Assembly: GCA_945861245.1 (NCBI GenBank) | Contig: CAMAUE010000008.1 | Span: 1-64,000, forward strand | Length of the DNA stretch: 64,000 nucleotides | Source: Singulisphaera sp. GP187 | GTDB taxonomy: Bacteria; Planctomycetota; Planctomycetia; Gemmatales; Gemmataceae | Direction of reading: 5' to 3' | Shown: positions 56,421-64,000 of the stretch, one piece after another | How positions within the stretch are numbered: position 1 is the first letter of the stretch | Layout of the letters: each line of letters begins with the position of its first letter | The notes under the pieces: model-generated | Seen by the model: only the letters and a program-made list of their open reading frames with translations | Database searches by the model: none | Told to the model about the DNA's origin: nothing | Program-made: the position numbers and the translations under genes

Positions 56421-57769
56421 GCATGGCCGTTGGCGAGCGAGACAAGCAATCGCGTGTGCTCTGGCGAGACGGCAATTTGTTCGATTGGGCCACGCACGTT
56501 GTCATAGGCGAATAGCAGCCGGCCCGTCGTCAGACTCCAGATTTCGAGCGCCGGCTGGGCATCGGGTAGCAAGCGTTCGCCAAACGACTCACTTTTGCCT
56601 CCCAGCCCGAGAAAGTCAGCGACCCCGTCGCGAAAATCCTTCGCCAGATCGGCGACCAAGGCTCGACCCGGGAGATAATGCCCAAGTTCAAAGCGCGAAT
56701 ATCGCCCCGCGACAATCAAGCGTTTCCCAGTGTGATCGAGCATCGCGCACGACGGCATACATCGCGGCAGACTCGACGGCTGAAATGCCTCGGATGCTGT
56801 GCCGGTATTCAATTCCCAATTCCAGACTCGCGGATGAAAAAGGGTGTCCCGGGCGATTGGGGTCGCCGTGGTTGTCAGATGTTGCCCATCGTTGTGAAAG
56901 GATGTGATTGCACCGGCCGCGCCAAAGAATCGGCGGCGCAATCCGTTGACACCGATCGGCCAGGCCTCGACGCGTCCTTCGCCACCGCCGATGAAAAGCA
57001 GCGAACCGTTCGATGAAAACGCCAGGGCCGTGATCGGCTCATCCCACGGTTCAACGTGAGGCAGTGTCGATGCCGCACCGGCGTCGGTAACCATGGGCCA
57101 AAACCGCACCACACCATCGGCGCCGCCACTCACCGCCAGGGTGGCGTCGCGTGAGATGGCGACGGCGTGAATCGCGCATGTTGGGCCAAGCCAGCGCTTG
57201 TAGATTCCGCGCGAAGGCAGATCCCAACACAGCAGGTTGCCCGCCTCGTCGCCCGATAGCGCGACGACCCCGTCCGAAGCGATAGCCACGCTTGTGATGT
57301 CATGCCGATGCTCGTGAAACACCTCCGCCAATTCGCCGGCCTGCATGTTGAGTATCTGCACATCGTCGCCCAGGCCCGCCAACGCCCATTGTTTGTTCGG
57401 ACCGAACGTAAGACATGATGCTCGCTGCTTGAGCGCCACGATGCCGATCGCTCCATAGAACGAATGCGCATTCGGGTTGACAGGGTGCGATGTCGCCGGC
57501 TTCTCCGGCCCTGGCGTGAGTGCATAAGGCTCTGGCCCGTGATCGTGCCAAACGAAGCGTGGGTCGATTTCTTCGCCGCGAATAATCTCGTCATCACGCA
57601 GGCGAAGCTCGCCTTCGGGAAGAACCGGCGGAGCATCGTCGCTGAAATCCGGCTCGATCGGCAAGAGCGTGGCGCGGTCCAATCGACGATCGCATGCGGG
57701 GCAGCGGATCGTGTCGCCCTCGCTGCTTGCCGCGAATGTGTTGCCACAGATACAAGTCACCGCAAACAT
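56390..57769 (-). CDS. WD40 repeat protein with N-terminal zinc ribbon
   Basis: The 459-residue cytoplasmic-looking protein begins with C-I-C-G and C-P-A-C, a zinc-ribbon-like pair at residues 6-26. An acidic linker follows, then WD40-type repeats (about 115-455), seen in I-T-S-V-A-I-A-S-D-G, L-L-C-W-D-L, A-V-S-G-G-A-D-G-V-V-R-F-W and A-L-E-I-W-S-L. It probably forms a beta-propeller for protein interaction. No enzymatic domain is seen. Confidence 0.85.
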   Translation of the reverse strand: MFAVTCICGNTFAASSEGDTIRCPACDRRLDRATLLPIEPDFSDDAPPVLPEGELRLRDDEIIRGEEIDPRFVWHDHGPEPYALTPGPEKPATSHPVNPNAHSFYGAIGIVALKQRASCLTFGPNKQWALAGLGDDVQILNMQAGELAEVFHEHRHDITSVAIASDGVVALSGDEAGNLLCWDLPSRGIYKRWLGPTCAIHAVAISRDATLAVSGGADGVVRFWPMVTDAGAASTLPHVEPWDEPITALAFSSNGSLLFIGGGEGRVEAWPIGVNGLRRRFFGAAGAITSFHNDGQHLTTTATPIARDTLFHPRVWNWELNTGTASEAFQPSSLPRCMPSCAMLDHTGKRLIVAGRYSRFELGHYLPGRALVADLAKDFRDGVADFLGLGGKSESFGERLLPDAQPALEIWSLTTGRLLFAYDNVRGPIEQIAVSPEHTRLLVSLANGHAQVFAMPADV

Positions 57770-57847
57770 GAGTAGCGCTCGATCCTCGGAAAAAACGACG
57801 AACGAGGAGGTTTCGCCGTTGTGCCTATTATTCGCTGTTCGCTGCGG

Positions 57848-57970
57848 AATATTGACGCCGCCGACAAAAGTCGATTTGGCCCGTTAGCCCGACGCGCAAG
57901 CGAGGGGTTTTGCGTGTCCCTCGCTTGCGCGTCGGGCTAACAAACGACTTTTGTCGGGCGCGTCAATATT
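57848..57970. repeat. Two-layer palindromic element: outer arm class 2
   Basis: Outer arms at 57848-57873 (AATATTGACGCCGCCGACAA start) and 57945-57970 pair with one mismatch. Inner arms of 24 bases at 57883-57906 and 57918-57941 are perfect. The outer arm is shared with the element at 31143. It occupies most of the gap between the genes at 57769 and 58067. Confidence 0.92.
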
Positions 57971-58066
57971 GACGCGCCCCTCAAAAATCTTCTACCACGT
58001 TTAGCGCCTGCTGGATGCCTCGCCAGCACGGCATCGCGCGGGCGCTAATCGTAAACAAACGAACTC

Positions 58067-59983
58067 TTACTCGTTCGCGCCTTGCACCTTCTTTGCGATG
58101 ACGCGGATCTCCGACGCCGGCATGCGCGTTTGCACGTGCAGCGATTGCGAGCCAAGCGTCAACGCCATCGACGTCAACTCCGACGGCGGGCCGATCCCGG
58201 CGTTTTGCGTCACCAATCGCATCACACCCTCAAGACCGACGTGCAGCTCAAACAGCCGGCTTGCGTTGGCCTGTTCATGAAAGCGTGCGAGTCGTTTGCC
58301 CGCGACGAGGCCCGGCGTTCCCTTCGTCACGTTTCGCATGCACTCGTCGAAGAGTCGCGCGTCCGACCCGAGCATGATGATGATCTGCTTGCCTGCGACG
58401 CCGATGCGGAGTTTGTCCCAGTCGGGTCCGAACAGATCGGCGTATTGCTTGGTCCTCGCTTTCTCGCCGCCGGGTAGAACGACCTGGATGATGTCCAGGG
58501 AAACGCCGTCGCGCTTCTCGCCGTTCGCGACATAGGTAAGCTTGGGATTGGGAAAGAGCGGCTTGGCTTTGACATCCAAGAGCAGTTTACGGCGCTCCGC
58601 TGCCTCGTTCTGGATGCGAACGAGCAGGCCCTCGACACGGCGCGTCGATTCGAGATCGAGCGACTTGGTATCGACGGCTTTTTGCAGATGAATCACAGAT
58701 CGTTCGCCGATCAGCGCTAGCCGCGTCGTGGCGGATTGGCGAATCTTGTAGATATTGCTTTCCAGTTGCTTGACGAGTTTGGCGATGTCGATTTCCTCGG
58801 CTGTTTCCTTCTTGGTCCAGTCCAGCGAATCGGCCTGGCCCATTTTGAGCAGCGCTTTCAGATCGCGCAAGAACCGCGGTGCATCGTCGGTGTCGAGAAT
58901 CGCAACGGCGCTGAACAGGCCATGCTTCGGTTCGTCGGCGTTCTGATACACCGCGAGGCGATTGCTCTTGAGTTGGCGCCAAACTTCGTGGAGCACGCCG
59001 AGATAGTGCAGCCGATCGATCGGAGCGATGACGCGATTGTCGATCAGCGCGATGTCGATCAGGAAATGAAACATGACTTTGGCGAGAAACGCCTGCTCGT
59101 CGGCGTCGCCCGAGGCGGCCTGGGCGAAAAGCACGTTGCCGTCCGGTAGGCCCTGCAAACTCGATGGCTGTCGGCGATCACGCAGCGATGCCAGCAGCTT
59201 CTCGCCCGTGCCGCCCTTGGGGAAGGTCGCCAGCAGTTGCGCGTCCAGCCCGTCGTCGATGCGAAAACCGAGCACGGCGTTGCGTATCTCGGTGATGGCG
59301 CCAGCAAGCCTCTTGGCGTAGCCGTCGTCGCGCAGATCGGGATTGTGTCTCATGAGGTCTTCAACGAGGCGAACCTCGGCGACCTCCTTCTCCCAAAAAT
59401 AACGCCCCAGGTGAATGACGATATCGCTCTCATTGAACGGCTTACGCTGTTCCGGCGTGAGATCGTCAGCGAGCGACTTGCTGCGCAAAATCCGGCGCAG
59501 CGTCTCGGACGAACTGGAAAGATAGAAATGGTCCTTCGTGCGCATGGCATTGTGTCGAAGCATGCCGCCTTTTGTCACATGCACGGTTTTCAACGGCAGC
59601 TTGCCTTTGGCGATGCCAAAATTGTCGGCCATCTCGTCGGCGTTGACATAGGGGATGACAGGCACGAGCAGATTTTCGAGATGCTGTAGACCGATGCGTT
59701 CCTTGCCGGGCGGACTCATCAGCACGATCGCCGCTGAGCCTTTGCGATTGAGTCCGCCGCGGATGCCGAGAAAATTGTTGGCTTCCTCGAAAAGCTTGCT
59801 GGGCCTGAGCGGCATCTTGATTTGCGTTTCGTCGAGAAACTTGTCGCCTTTCTTGAGCAGCGAATCGAGATCGCGAATCGCAATCGCCGCCGCGGCGTCC
59901 TGTGGCAAGATGTCGAGTACCGCCTGGGCATGAAGCGACGGGGCCAACGCAAAGAGTAAAGCGAGCGGAAGAAGCGGCTTCAT
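58067..59983 (-). CDS. Large secreted protein of unknown function with HEAT-like segment
   Basis: The 638-residue product has a signal peptide (about 1-19, S-L-H-A-Q-A). The N-terminal part (V-L-D-I-L-P-Q-D-A-A-A-A-I-A-I-R-D) is similar to DUF3352-type planctomycete proteins, which model substrate-free beta/alpha folds. Residues about 410-465 (L-V-K-Q-L-E-S-N-I-Y-K-I-R-Q-S-A-T) match the HEAT-like repeat common in planctomycete secreted proteins. Its role is unknown. A family B palindrome lies upstream of its start. Confidence 0.82.
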   Translation of the reverse strand: MKPLLPLALLFALAPSLHAQAVLDILPQDAAAAIAIRDLDSLLKKGDKFLDETQIKMPLRPSKLFEEANNFLGIRGGLNRKGSAAIVLMSPPGKERIGLQHLENLLVPVIPYVNADEMADNFGIAKGKLPLKTVHVTKGGMLRHNAMRTKDHFYLSSSSETLRRILRSKSLADDLTPEQRKPFNESDIVIHLGRYFWEKEVAEVRLVEDLMRHNPDLRDDGYAKRLAGAITEIRNAVLGFRIDDGLDAQLLATFPKGGTGEKLLASLRDRRQPSSLQGLPDGNVLFAQAASGDADEQAFLAKVMFHFLIDIALIDNRVIAPIDRLHYLGVLHEVWRQLKSNRLAVYQNADEPKHGLFSAVAILDTDDAPRFLRDLKALLKMGQADSLDWTKKETAEEIDIAKLVKQLESNIYKIRQSATTRLALIGERSVIHLQKAVDTKSLDLESTRRVEGLLVRIQNEAAERRKLLLDVKAKPLFPNPKLTYVANGEKRDGVSLDIIQVVLPGGEKARTKQYADLFGPDWDKLRIGVAGKQIIIMLGSDARLFDECMRNVTKGTPGLVAGKRLARFHEQANASRLFELHVGLEGVMRLVTQNAGIGPPSELTSMALTLGSQSLHVQTRMPASEIRVIAKKVQGANE

Positions 59984-60079
59984 GGCGTGGTCTCATGGGT
60001 TGGTGGTTGTTATCCATTCCGTTCCGCGCATCGTGTTGGAGCAGTTGATCGGTACAGGCGAACGGGTCGCGTTTGTGTA

Positions 60080-60137
60080 TTCCGCTTGCGGCTTAGCGCT
60101 CGGAACATCCCGCGCGAGCGCTAAGCCGCAAGCGGAA
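60080..60137. repeat. Palindromic repeat, family B copy 5
   Basis: Perfect 22-base arms at 60080-60101 and 60116-60137, between the DUF1501 gene (its 3' side) and the large secreted protein gene, all on the minus strand. Confidence 0.93.
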
Positions 60138-60163
60138 ACCAGGAAAGCGGCTTAACGCAAACA

Positions 60164-61573
60164 CTACGCCAGCACCTCGTGGATCACGTCGCCGTGCACG
60201 TCGGTCAAGCGCATGTCGCGGCCGCCGAAGCGGAAGGTTTGGCGGGTGTGGTCGACGCCGAGGAGGTGGAGCATGGTAGCGTGAAGGTCATGGATTTCGC
60301 GGATGTTTTCGACGGCTTTGTAGCCGAACTCGTCGGTAGCGCCGAACGACACGCCGCCGCGAATACCGCCGCCGGCGAACCACATGCTGAAGCCCCACGG
60401 ATTATGGTCCCGGCCATCGCCGCCCTGTGCGAAAGGCGTGCGCCCGAACTCGCCGGTAAAGACGACGAGCGTATCGTTCCATAGGCCGCGCGTTTTCAGA
60501 TCGCGCAGCAGCCCGGCGATTGGTTGATCGACGGCGCGGGCGTTGTCCTCATGGCCGCGGCGTAGGTTGCCGTGCTGATCCCAGCGATCGTGGCCGAGGT
60601 TCGGGCAGGTCAGTTCGATGAAGCGCACACCGCGTTCAACAAGCCGACGCGCAACGAGGCATTGCGTGCCGAAGATGCGCGTGCCGTTGTTCGTTGACGT
60701 GACGCCGTAGATCGCTTTGGTGGCGTTCGATTCGCCGCTGAGGTCCATGAGTTCGGGCACGGCGGCTTGCATGCGAAATGCAGTCTCGGCATTGGCGATG
60801 GCGGATTCGATTTCGTCCACTCGGCCGCCGCGATCCTGAGCTGCGCGGTCGAGTTGACGAAGCAGTGCCAATTTCTGGTTCTGGTGGTCGGGGGTTGTCT
60901 CAATCGGGCGGATGTTGGAGACGGCGGGATCGCTCGGACGAAATACCGAGCCTTGATACGCGGCGGGCAGAAAGCCGCTGTTGAAGTTGTCCAACCCGCC
61001 CGGCGGAACCAGGCCGCCGTTAAGGATGATGAAGCCCGGCAGGTTGCGATTCTCGCTTCCGAGGCCGTAGCTGCACCAGGCACCCATGCTCGGTCGGCCC
61101 TGCAAGCCGCTGCCGGTGTGGAGGAAGTAGTTTGCGCTGGTGTGTTCGGAGAAGCGCGAGGTCATTGAATGCACGATGGCCAAATCGTCGGCTTGCTGGG
61201 CGATATGCGGGAACAAATCGCTGATCCAGGTTCCCGATTGGCCATATTGGCGGAAACGCCAGGGTGATTTCATTACGCGGCCGATGTTGTTGAACTGCGT
61301 TGGTTCAACGCGAAGGACGCTGTGCGGGTCTTGACCGTGATAGCGTTCGAGTGCGGGCTTATAGTCGAACGAATCGACCTGGCTGACGCCGCCGTCCATG
61401 TACAGGAAGATGATGTTCTTCGCCCGAACTGGATGATGCGTGCCGATGACCTGTGGTTGCGCTTGCTCGGCACAAAGCGCGGCGAGCGCGACAGCACCAA
61501 ACCCGCTGGCGCAGGTTTGCAACATTTCGCGGCGTGTGATCGGCGTGGAACGAAAGCGATGGCAATGCGGCAT
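60164..61573 (-). CDS. DUF1501 protein with Tat signal
   Basis: The 469-residue protein has a twin-arginine motif T-R-R-E-M-L-Q near residue 13, then the DUF1501 segments Y-M-D-G-G-V-S-Q-V-D-S-F-D-Y, R-W-D-Q-H-G-N, G-E-F-G-R-T-P-F-A and G-R-D-H-N-P-W-G-F-S. It belongs to a different DUF1501 subgroup from the copy at 43460. A DUF1549/DUF1553 partner is not adjacent. Expected location: periplasm, folded before export. Confidence 0.93.
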   Translation of the reverse strand: MPHCHRFRSTPITRREMLQTCASGFGAVALAALCAEQAQPQVIGTHHPVRAKNIIFLYMDGGVSQVDSFDYKPALERYHGQDPHSVLRVEPTQFNNIGRVMKSPWRFRQYGQSGTWISDLFPHIAQQADDLAIVHSMTSRFSEHTSANYFLHTGSGLQGRPSMGAWCSYGLGSENRNLPGFIILNGGLVPPGGLDNFNSGFLPAAYQGSVFRPSDPAVSNIRPIETTPDHQNQKLALLRQLDRAAQDRGGRVDEIESAIANAETAFRMQAAVPELMDLSGESNATKAIYGVTSTNNGTRIFGTQCLVARRLVERGVRFIELTCPNLGHDRWDQHGNLRRGHEDNARAVDQPIAGLLRDLKTRGLWNDTLVVFTGEFGRTPFAQGGDGRDHNPWGFSMWFAGGGIRGGVSFGATDEFGYKAVENIREIHDLHATMLHLLGVDHTRQTFRFGGRDMRLTDVHGDVIHEVLA

Positions 61574-61624
61574 GGCATCTATCTCCAGGTGGGACCGCGG
61601 AATCGGTTGGAGATATTGTATGAC

Positions 61625-61709
61625 AAGCCCGCAGGCGACGAAGGAGCCTGCGCGGGTTTTATCCGCGCGGGTTTGAACCCGCGCAGGCTCCTTCGTCGCC
61701 TGCTGGCTT
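61625..61709. repeat. Hairpin between dnaK and DUF1501 genes
   Basis: Arms of 34 bases at 61625-61658 and 61676-61709 pair with one mismatch, starting six bases after the dnaK stop codon on the minus strand. It has no T-run, so it may act as an mRNA 3' hairpin rather than a classic terminator. Confidence 0.9.
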
Positions 61710-61714
61710 GGGAT

Positions 61715-63652
61715 TTACTTCTTCTCTTCAAACTCCGCGTCGATGACATCATCCTTCGGCTTGGCCGGCGCGGCTGCACCGGCACCGCCGGGGGCACCGC
61801 CTTCGGACGCGAATTTCGCCAACGCCTGGGCGGCGGCTTGCAGGCTGCTCATTGCCTGGCGGATTGCTTGAGCATCGGTGCCTTTCGATGCTTCCTTGAC
61901 TTTGTCGATCGCTGCGGTGATCGGCGCCTTGTCGCTGTCGCTGATCTTGCTGCCGTGCGTATCCAACAAGCGTTCAACTTCGCGGATGGACCGCTCGCCC
62001 GAATCCTTGGCTTGCGCGAGTTCGAGCTTTTGCTTATCCGTGTCGGCGTTCAGTTCGGCTTCCTTGCGCATCCGTTCCACGTCTTCCTTGCTGAGATCGC
62101 TCGAACGTTCGATGCGGATGTCGGCCTCTTTACCGCTTTCCTTGTCTTGAGCCGAGACTTTGAGGATGCCGTTGACGTCGATGTCGAACGTCACGATGAT
62201 CTGTCCCGGATTACCGGTACGACTAGGCGGCAGGTTTTGCAGGTTGAACTCGCCGAGCAAGCGGTTATCCGTCGCCATCGCGCGTTCGCCCTGGAAGACC
62301 GGGATGACCGCAGTCGCCTGATCGGGCTGGCGGACGAAATCCTCGCGCATCTTGCGCACAGGGATCGTCGTGTTCTTTTCGATGATTTTGACCATCTCGC
62401 CGCTGGCAACGCCGATGCCGAGCGAGAGCGGCGTGACATCGAGCAGGATGACCTTCGACGCGCTGCCGAGTAACAGCTGTGCGCCCTGAATCGCCGCCCC
62501 GATCGCGACGACTTCATCGGGGTTCACGCCCTTGTGACCCTCTTTGCCGAAAATCTCCTTCACCATCTGCTGCACGCGTGGCATGCGCGTCATGCCGCCG
62601 ACGAGAACGACTTCATCGATATCGGAATTTTTGTAGCCCGCGTCTTTCATTGCCGTCAGCACAGGGCCCCGACAACGGTCGATCAAATGCTCGACGATAC
62701 GTTCAAATTGCGAGCGTGCAATCGTCATCTGCAAGTGCTTCGCGCCGGTGGCATCAGCGGTGATGAACGGCAGATTGATGTCGGTCTGCGTCTGCTGCGA
62801 GAGGTCCTTCTTGGCTTGCTCGCACGCTTCTTTCAAGCGTTGCAGTGCCATCGGGTCTTTGCGTAGATCGATGCCGTGGTTTTTCTGAAACTCGGCGGCA
62901 ACGTGATCGATCAGCGCTTGATCGAAGTCGTCGCCGCCGAGGTGCGTGTCGCCGTTGGTGGATTTAACTTCGAAGAGGCCGTCGCTGACATCGAGAACCG
63001 AGACGTCGAACGTGCCGCCACCGAGATCAAACACGGCAATCTTTTCGTTTTTCTTCTTTTCGAGGCCGTACGCCAACGAAGCGGCGGTCGGCTCGTTGAT
63101 GATGCGCATCCGCTGTTTCGATTTCTTGCCGGTCTGTGGGTCTTCGATTTCCCAATCGGTGTCGAAGCCGGCGATCTTGGCGGCATCCATCGTCGCTTGG
63201 CGCTGAGCGTCGTTGAAGTACGCTGGCACGGTGATGACCGCCTTGCGAACCGTATGGCCGAGGTACGCTTCCGCCGCTTCCTTGAGCTTGCGCAGGACCA
63301 TCGCCGAGATTTCCGGCGGCGTGTAGTCCTTGCTATCGATGTCAACCTTCACAAGCTCTTGCTCGCCGCCGACGACCTTGTAGGGAACAAGTTTCTCTTC
63401 CGACTGCACTTCGCTGTGGCGTCGGCCCATGAAGCGTTTGATGGAATAGATCGTTCGCCGGGAATTGGTAACGGCTTGGCGCTTGGCCGGATCCCCAACG
63501 AGGCGTTCGCCTTTGTCAGTAAACGCGACGACGCTGGGCGTGATCCTATGCCCTTCCTGATTGGCGATGACTTTGACTTCACCGCCCTCCATAACGGCGA
63601 CGACGGAGTTGGTTGTGCCGAGGTCGATGCCAATGATTTTTTCTTCAGCCAT
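61715..63652 (-). CDS. dnaK: Chaperone protein DnaK (Hsp70)
   Basis: The 645-residue chaperone has the nucleotide-binding motif G-I-D-L-G-T-T-N-S near residue 8, [24 protein letters not shown] and V-G-G-M-T-R-M-P-R. The substrate-binding domain and a C-terminal tail end in V-I-D-A-E-F-E-E. A short insertion ([13 protein letters not shown]) sits before the INEPTA motif. The ATG at 63652 follows AAGGGA and is preferred over 63691. grpE and dnaJ are not adjacent on this side. Confidence 0.97.
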   Translation of the reverse strand: MAEEKIIGIDLGTTNSVVAVMEGGEVKVIANQEGHRITPSVVAFTDKGERLVGDPAKRQAVTNSRRTIYSIKRFMGRRHSEVQSEEKLVPYKVVGGEQELVKVDIDSKDYTPPEISAMVLRKLKEAAEAYLGHTVRKAVITVPAYFNDAQRQATMDAAKIAGFDTDWEIEDPQTGKKSKQRMRIINEPTAASLAYGLEKKKNEKIAVFDLGGGTFDVSVLDVSDGLFEVKSTNGDTHLGGDDFDQALIDHVAAEFQKNHGIDLRKDPMALQRLKEACEQAKKDLSQQTQTDINLPFITADATGAKHLQMTIARSQFERIVEHLIDRCRGPVLTAMKDAGYKNSDIDEVVLVGGMTRMPRVQQMVKEIFGKEGHKGVNPDEVVAIGAAIQGAQLLLGSASKVILLDVTPLSLGIGVASGEMVKIIEKNTTIPVRKMREDFVRQPDQATAVIPVFQGERAMATDNRLLGEFNLQNLPPSRTGNPGQIIVTFDIDVNGILKVSAQDKESGKEADIRIERSSDLSKEDVERMRKEAELNADTDKQKLELAQAKDSGERSIREVERLLDTHGSKISDSDKAPITAAIDKVKEASKGTDAQAIRQAMSSLQAAAQALAKFASEGGAPGGAGAAAPAKPKDDVIDAEFEEKK

Positions 63653-64000
63653 GAATAGGTCCCTTTCGACCGGTACTTCACTGTTTTGCATGCGTGCGCT
63701 ACTGAATCAATTGATCTAATGTAGCACGACGCACCGCCTCGTATAACCTTCGACGTGGAGCGTCATGCCATTGAAGCGATTCAAGTTTCGTTGACATGTC
63801 AGCCGAACTCGCAAGCGGCTAACGACACACTCAACCTATCAGGATGCAAACTCCGTGCCGCTGATTTCGGCTTCCGTGCGTTGACGGTAACCTGTTATTT
63901 GGTTTTAAGTTACAGCTAAATTGTCACCAAAAAGCAAGAGTTTCATTCTGATGGAATGGTCGTTTTTCGCTGCCAAATTGACAGCCGCCAGTAAATTCTG
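63653..64000. other. Intergenic region upstream of dnaK
   Basis: I see no gene, CIRCE inverted repeat (TTAGCACTC-N9-GAGTGCTAA) or clear sigma-32 promoter here. A small inverted pair (GTAAC..GTTAC) lies near 63889-63914. The dnaK promoter must lie here but I cannot place it. Confidence 0.5.

Noticed and set aside
63653-64000. CIRCE or sigma-32 control site for dnaK
   Set aside because: Neither the TTAGCACTC-type inverted repeat nor a convincing CTTGAA/CCCAT pair at proper spacing was found.

Overview
The window reads as a chromosomal segment of a planctomycete, most likely of the Gemmata/Pirellula kind. The evidence is the gene content: two DUF1501 (Tat-exported) proteins, two DUF1559 pilin-like proteins with prepilin signals, a Pirellula/Verrucomicrobium-type dehydrogenase/haem protein, a Planctomycete cytochrome C-WD40 protein, PPC-domain proteins and a planctomycete-style EF-G. 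Envelope genes (lpxD, lpxI, a gmhB-like phosphatase) indicate a Gram-negative lipopolysaccharide-type outer membrane. I see no rRNA, tRNA, CRISPR array, transposase or prophage gene.

Layout. 1-10 kb: a large repeat-rich membrane protein, two small membrane proteins, then a PPC-domain protein and a cytochrome/WD40 protein. 10-20 kb: housekeeping genes (fusA with a long structured leader, aroC, aguB, gmhB-like, tex). 19.7-31 kb: DUF1559 pilin-like genes with small lipoproteins, an alpha/beta hydrolase, a degenerate UvrA-like ABC protein divergent from an ABC-2 permease, and a sigma-54 activator. 31-40.5 kb (minus strand): lpxD-lpxI, a thioredoxin-PDZ gene interrupted by one in-frame TGA, glpD, a lipoprotein and a Gfo/Idh/MocA oxidoreductase, plus a plus-strand MOSC gene. 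40.7-54 kb (mostly plus): thrC, an S1C protease, DUF1501, scpA, a beta-helix protein, a 1448-residue ThuA/dehydrogenase/HEAT/cytochrome fusion, Uma2 and a DapA-family aldolase. 54-64 kb: a decayed 1.3 kb stretch, an EboB-like TatD hydrolase, a WD40 protein, a large secreted protein, a second DUF1501 protein and dnaK.

Two things stand out. First, the gene at 34338-35555 is open in one frame across a TGA that sits where the first cysteine of a thioredoxin CxxC would be (UxxC), and the mRNA just downstream can form an 8-bp hairpin with a GGU apical loop, as a bacterial SECIS does. It is a strong selenoprotein candidate. Second, the window is full of dispersed palindromes in several families. Several are two-layer elements of about 100-160 bp with shared outer arms and different inner hairpins; two palindromes lie in frame inside genes, and one overlaps the 3' end of scpA and contains its stop codon. 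They look like non-autonomous, possibly mobile palindromic elements.

All functional calls rest on reading protein motifs by eye. No database search was run; start codons were adjusted where a ribosome binding site or signal peptide argued for it.
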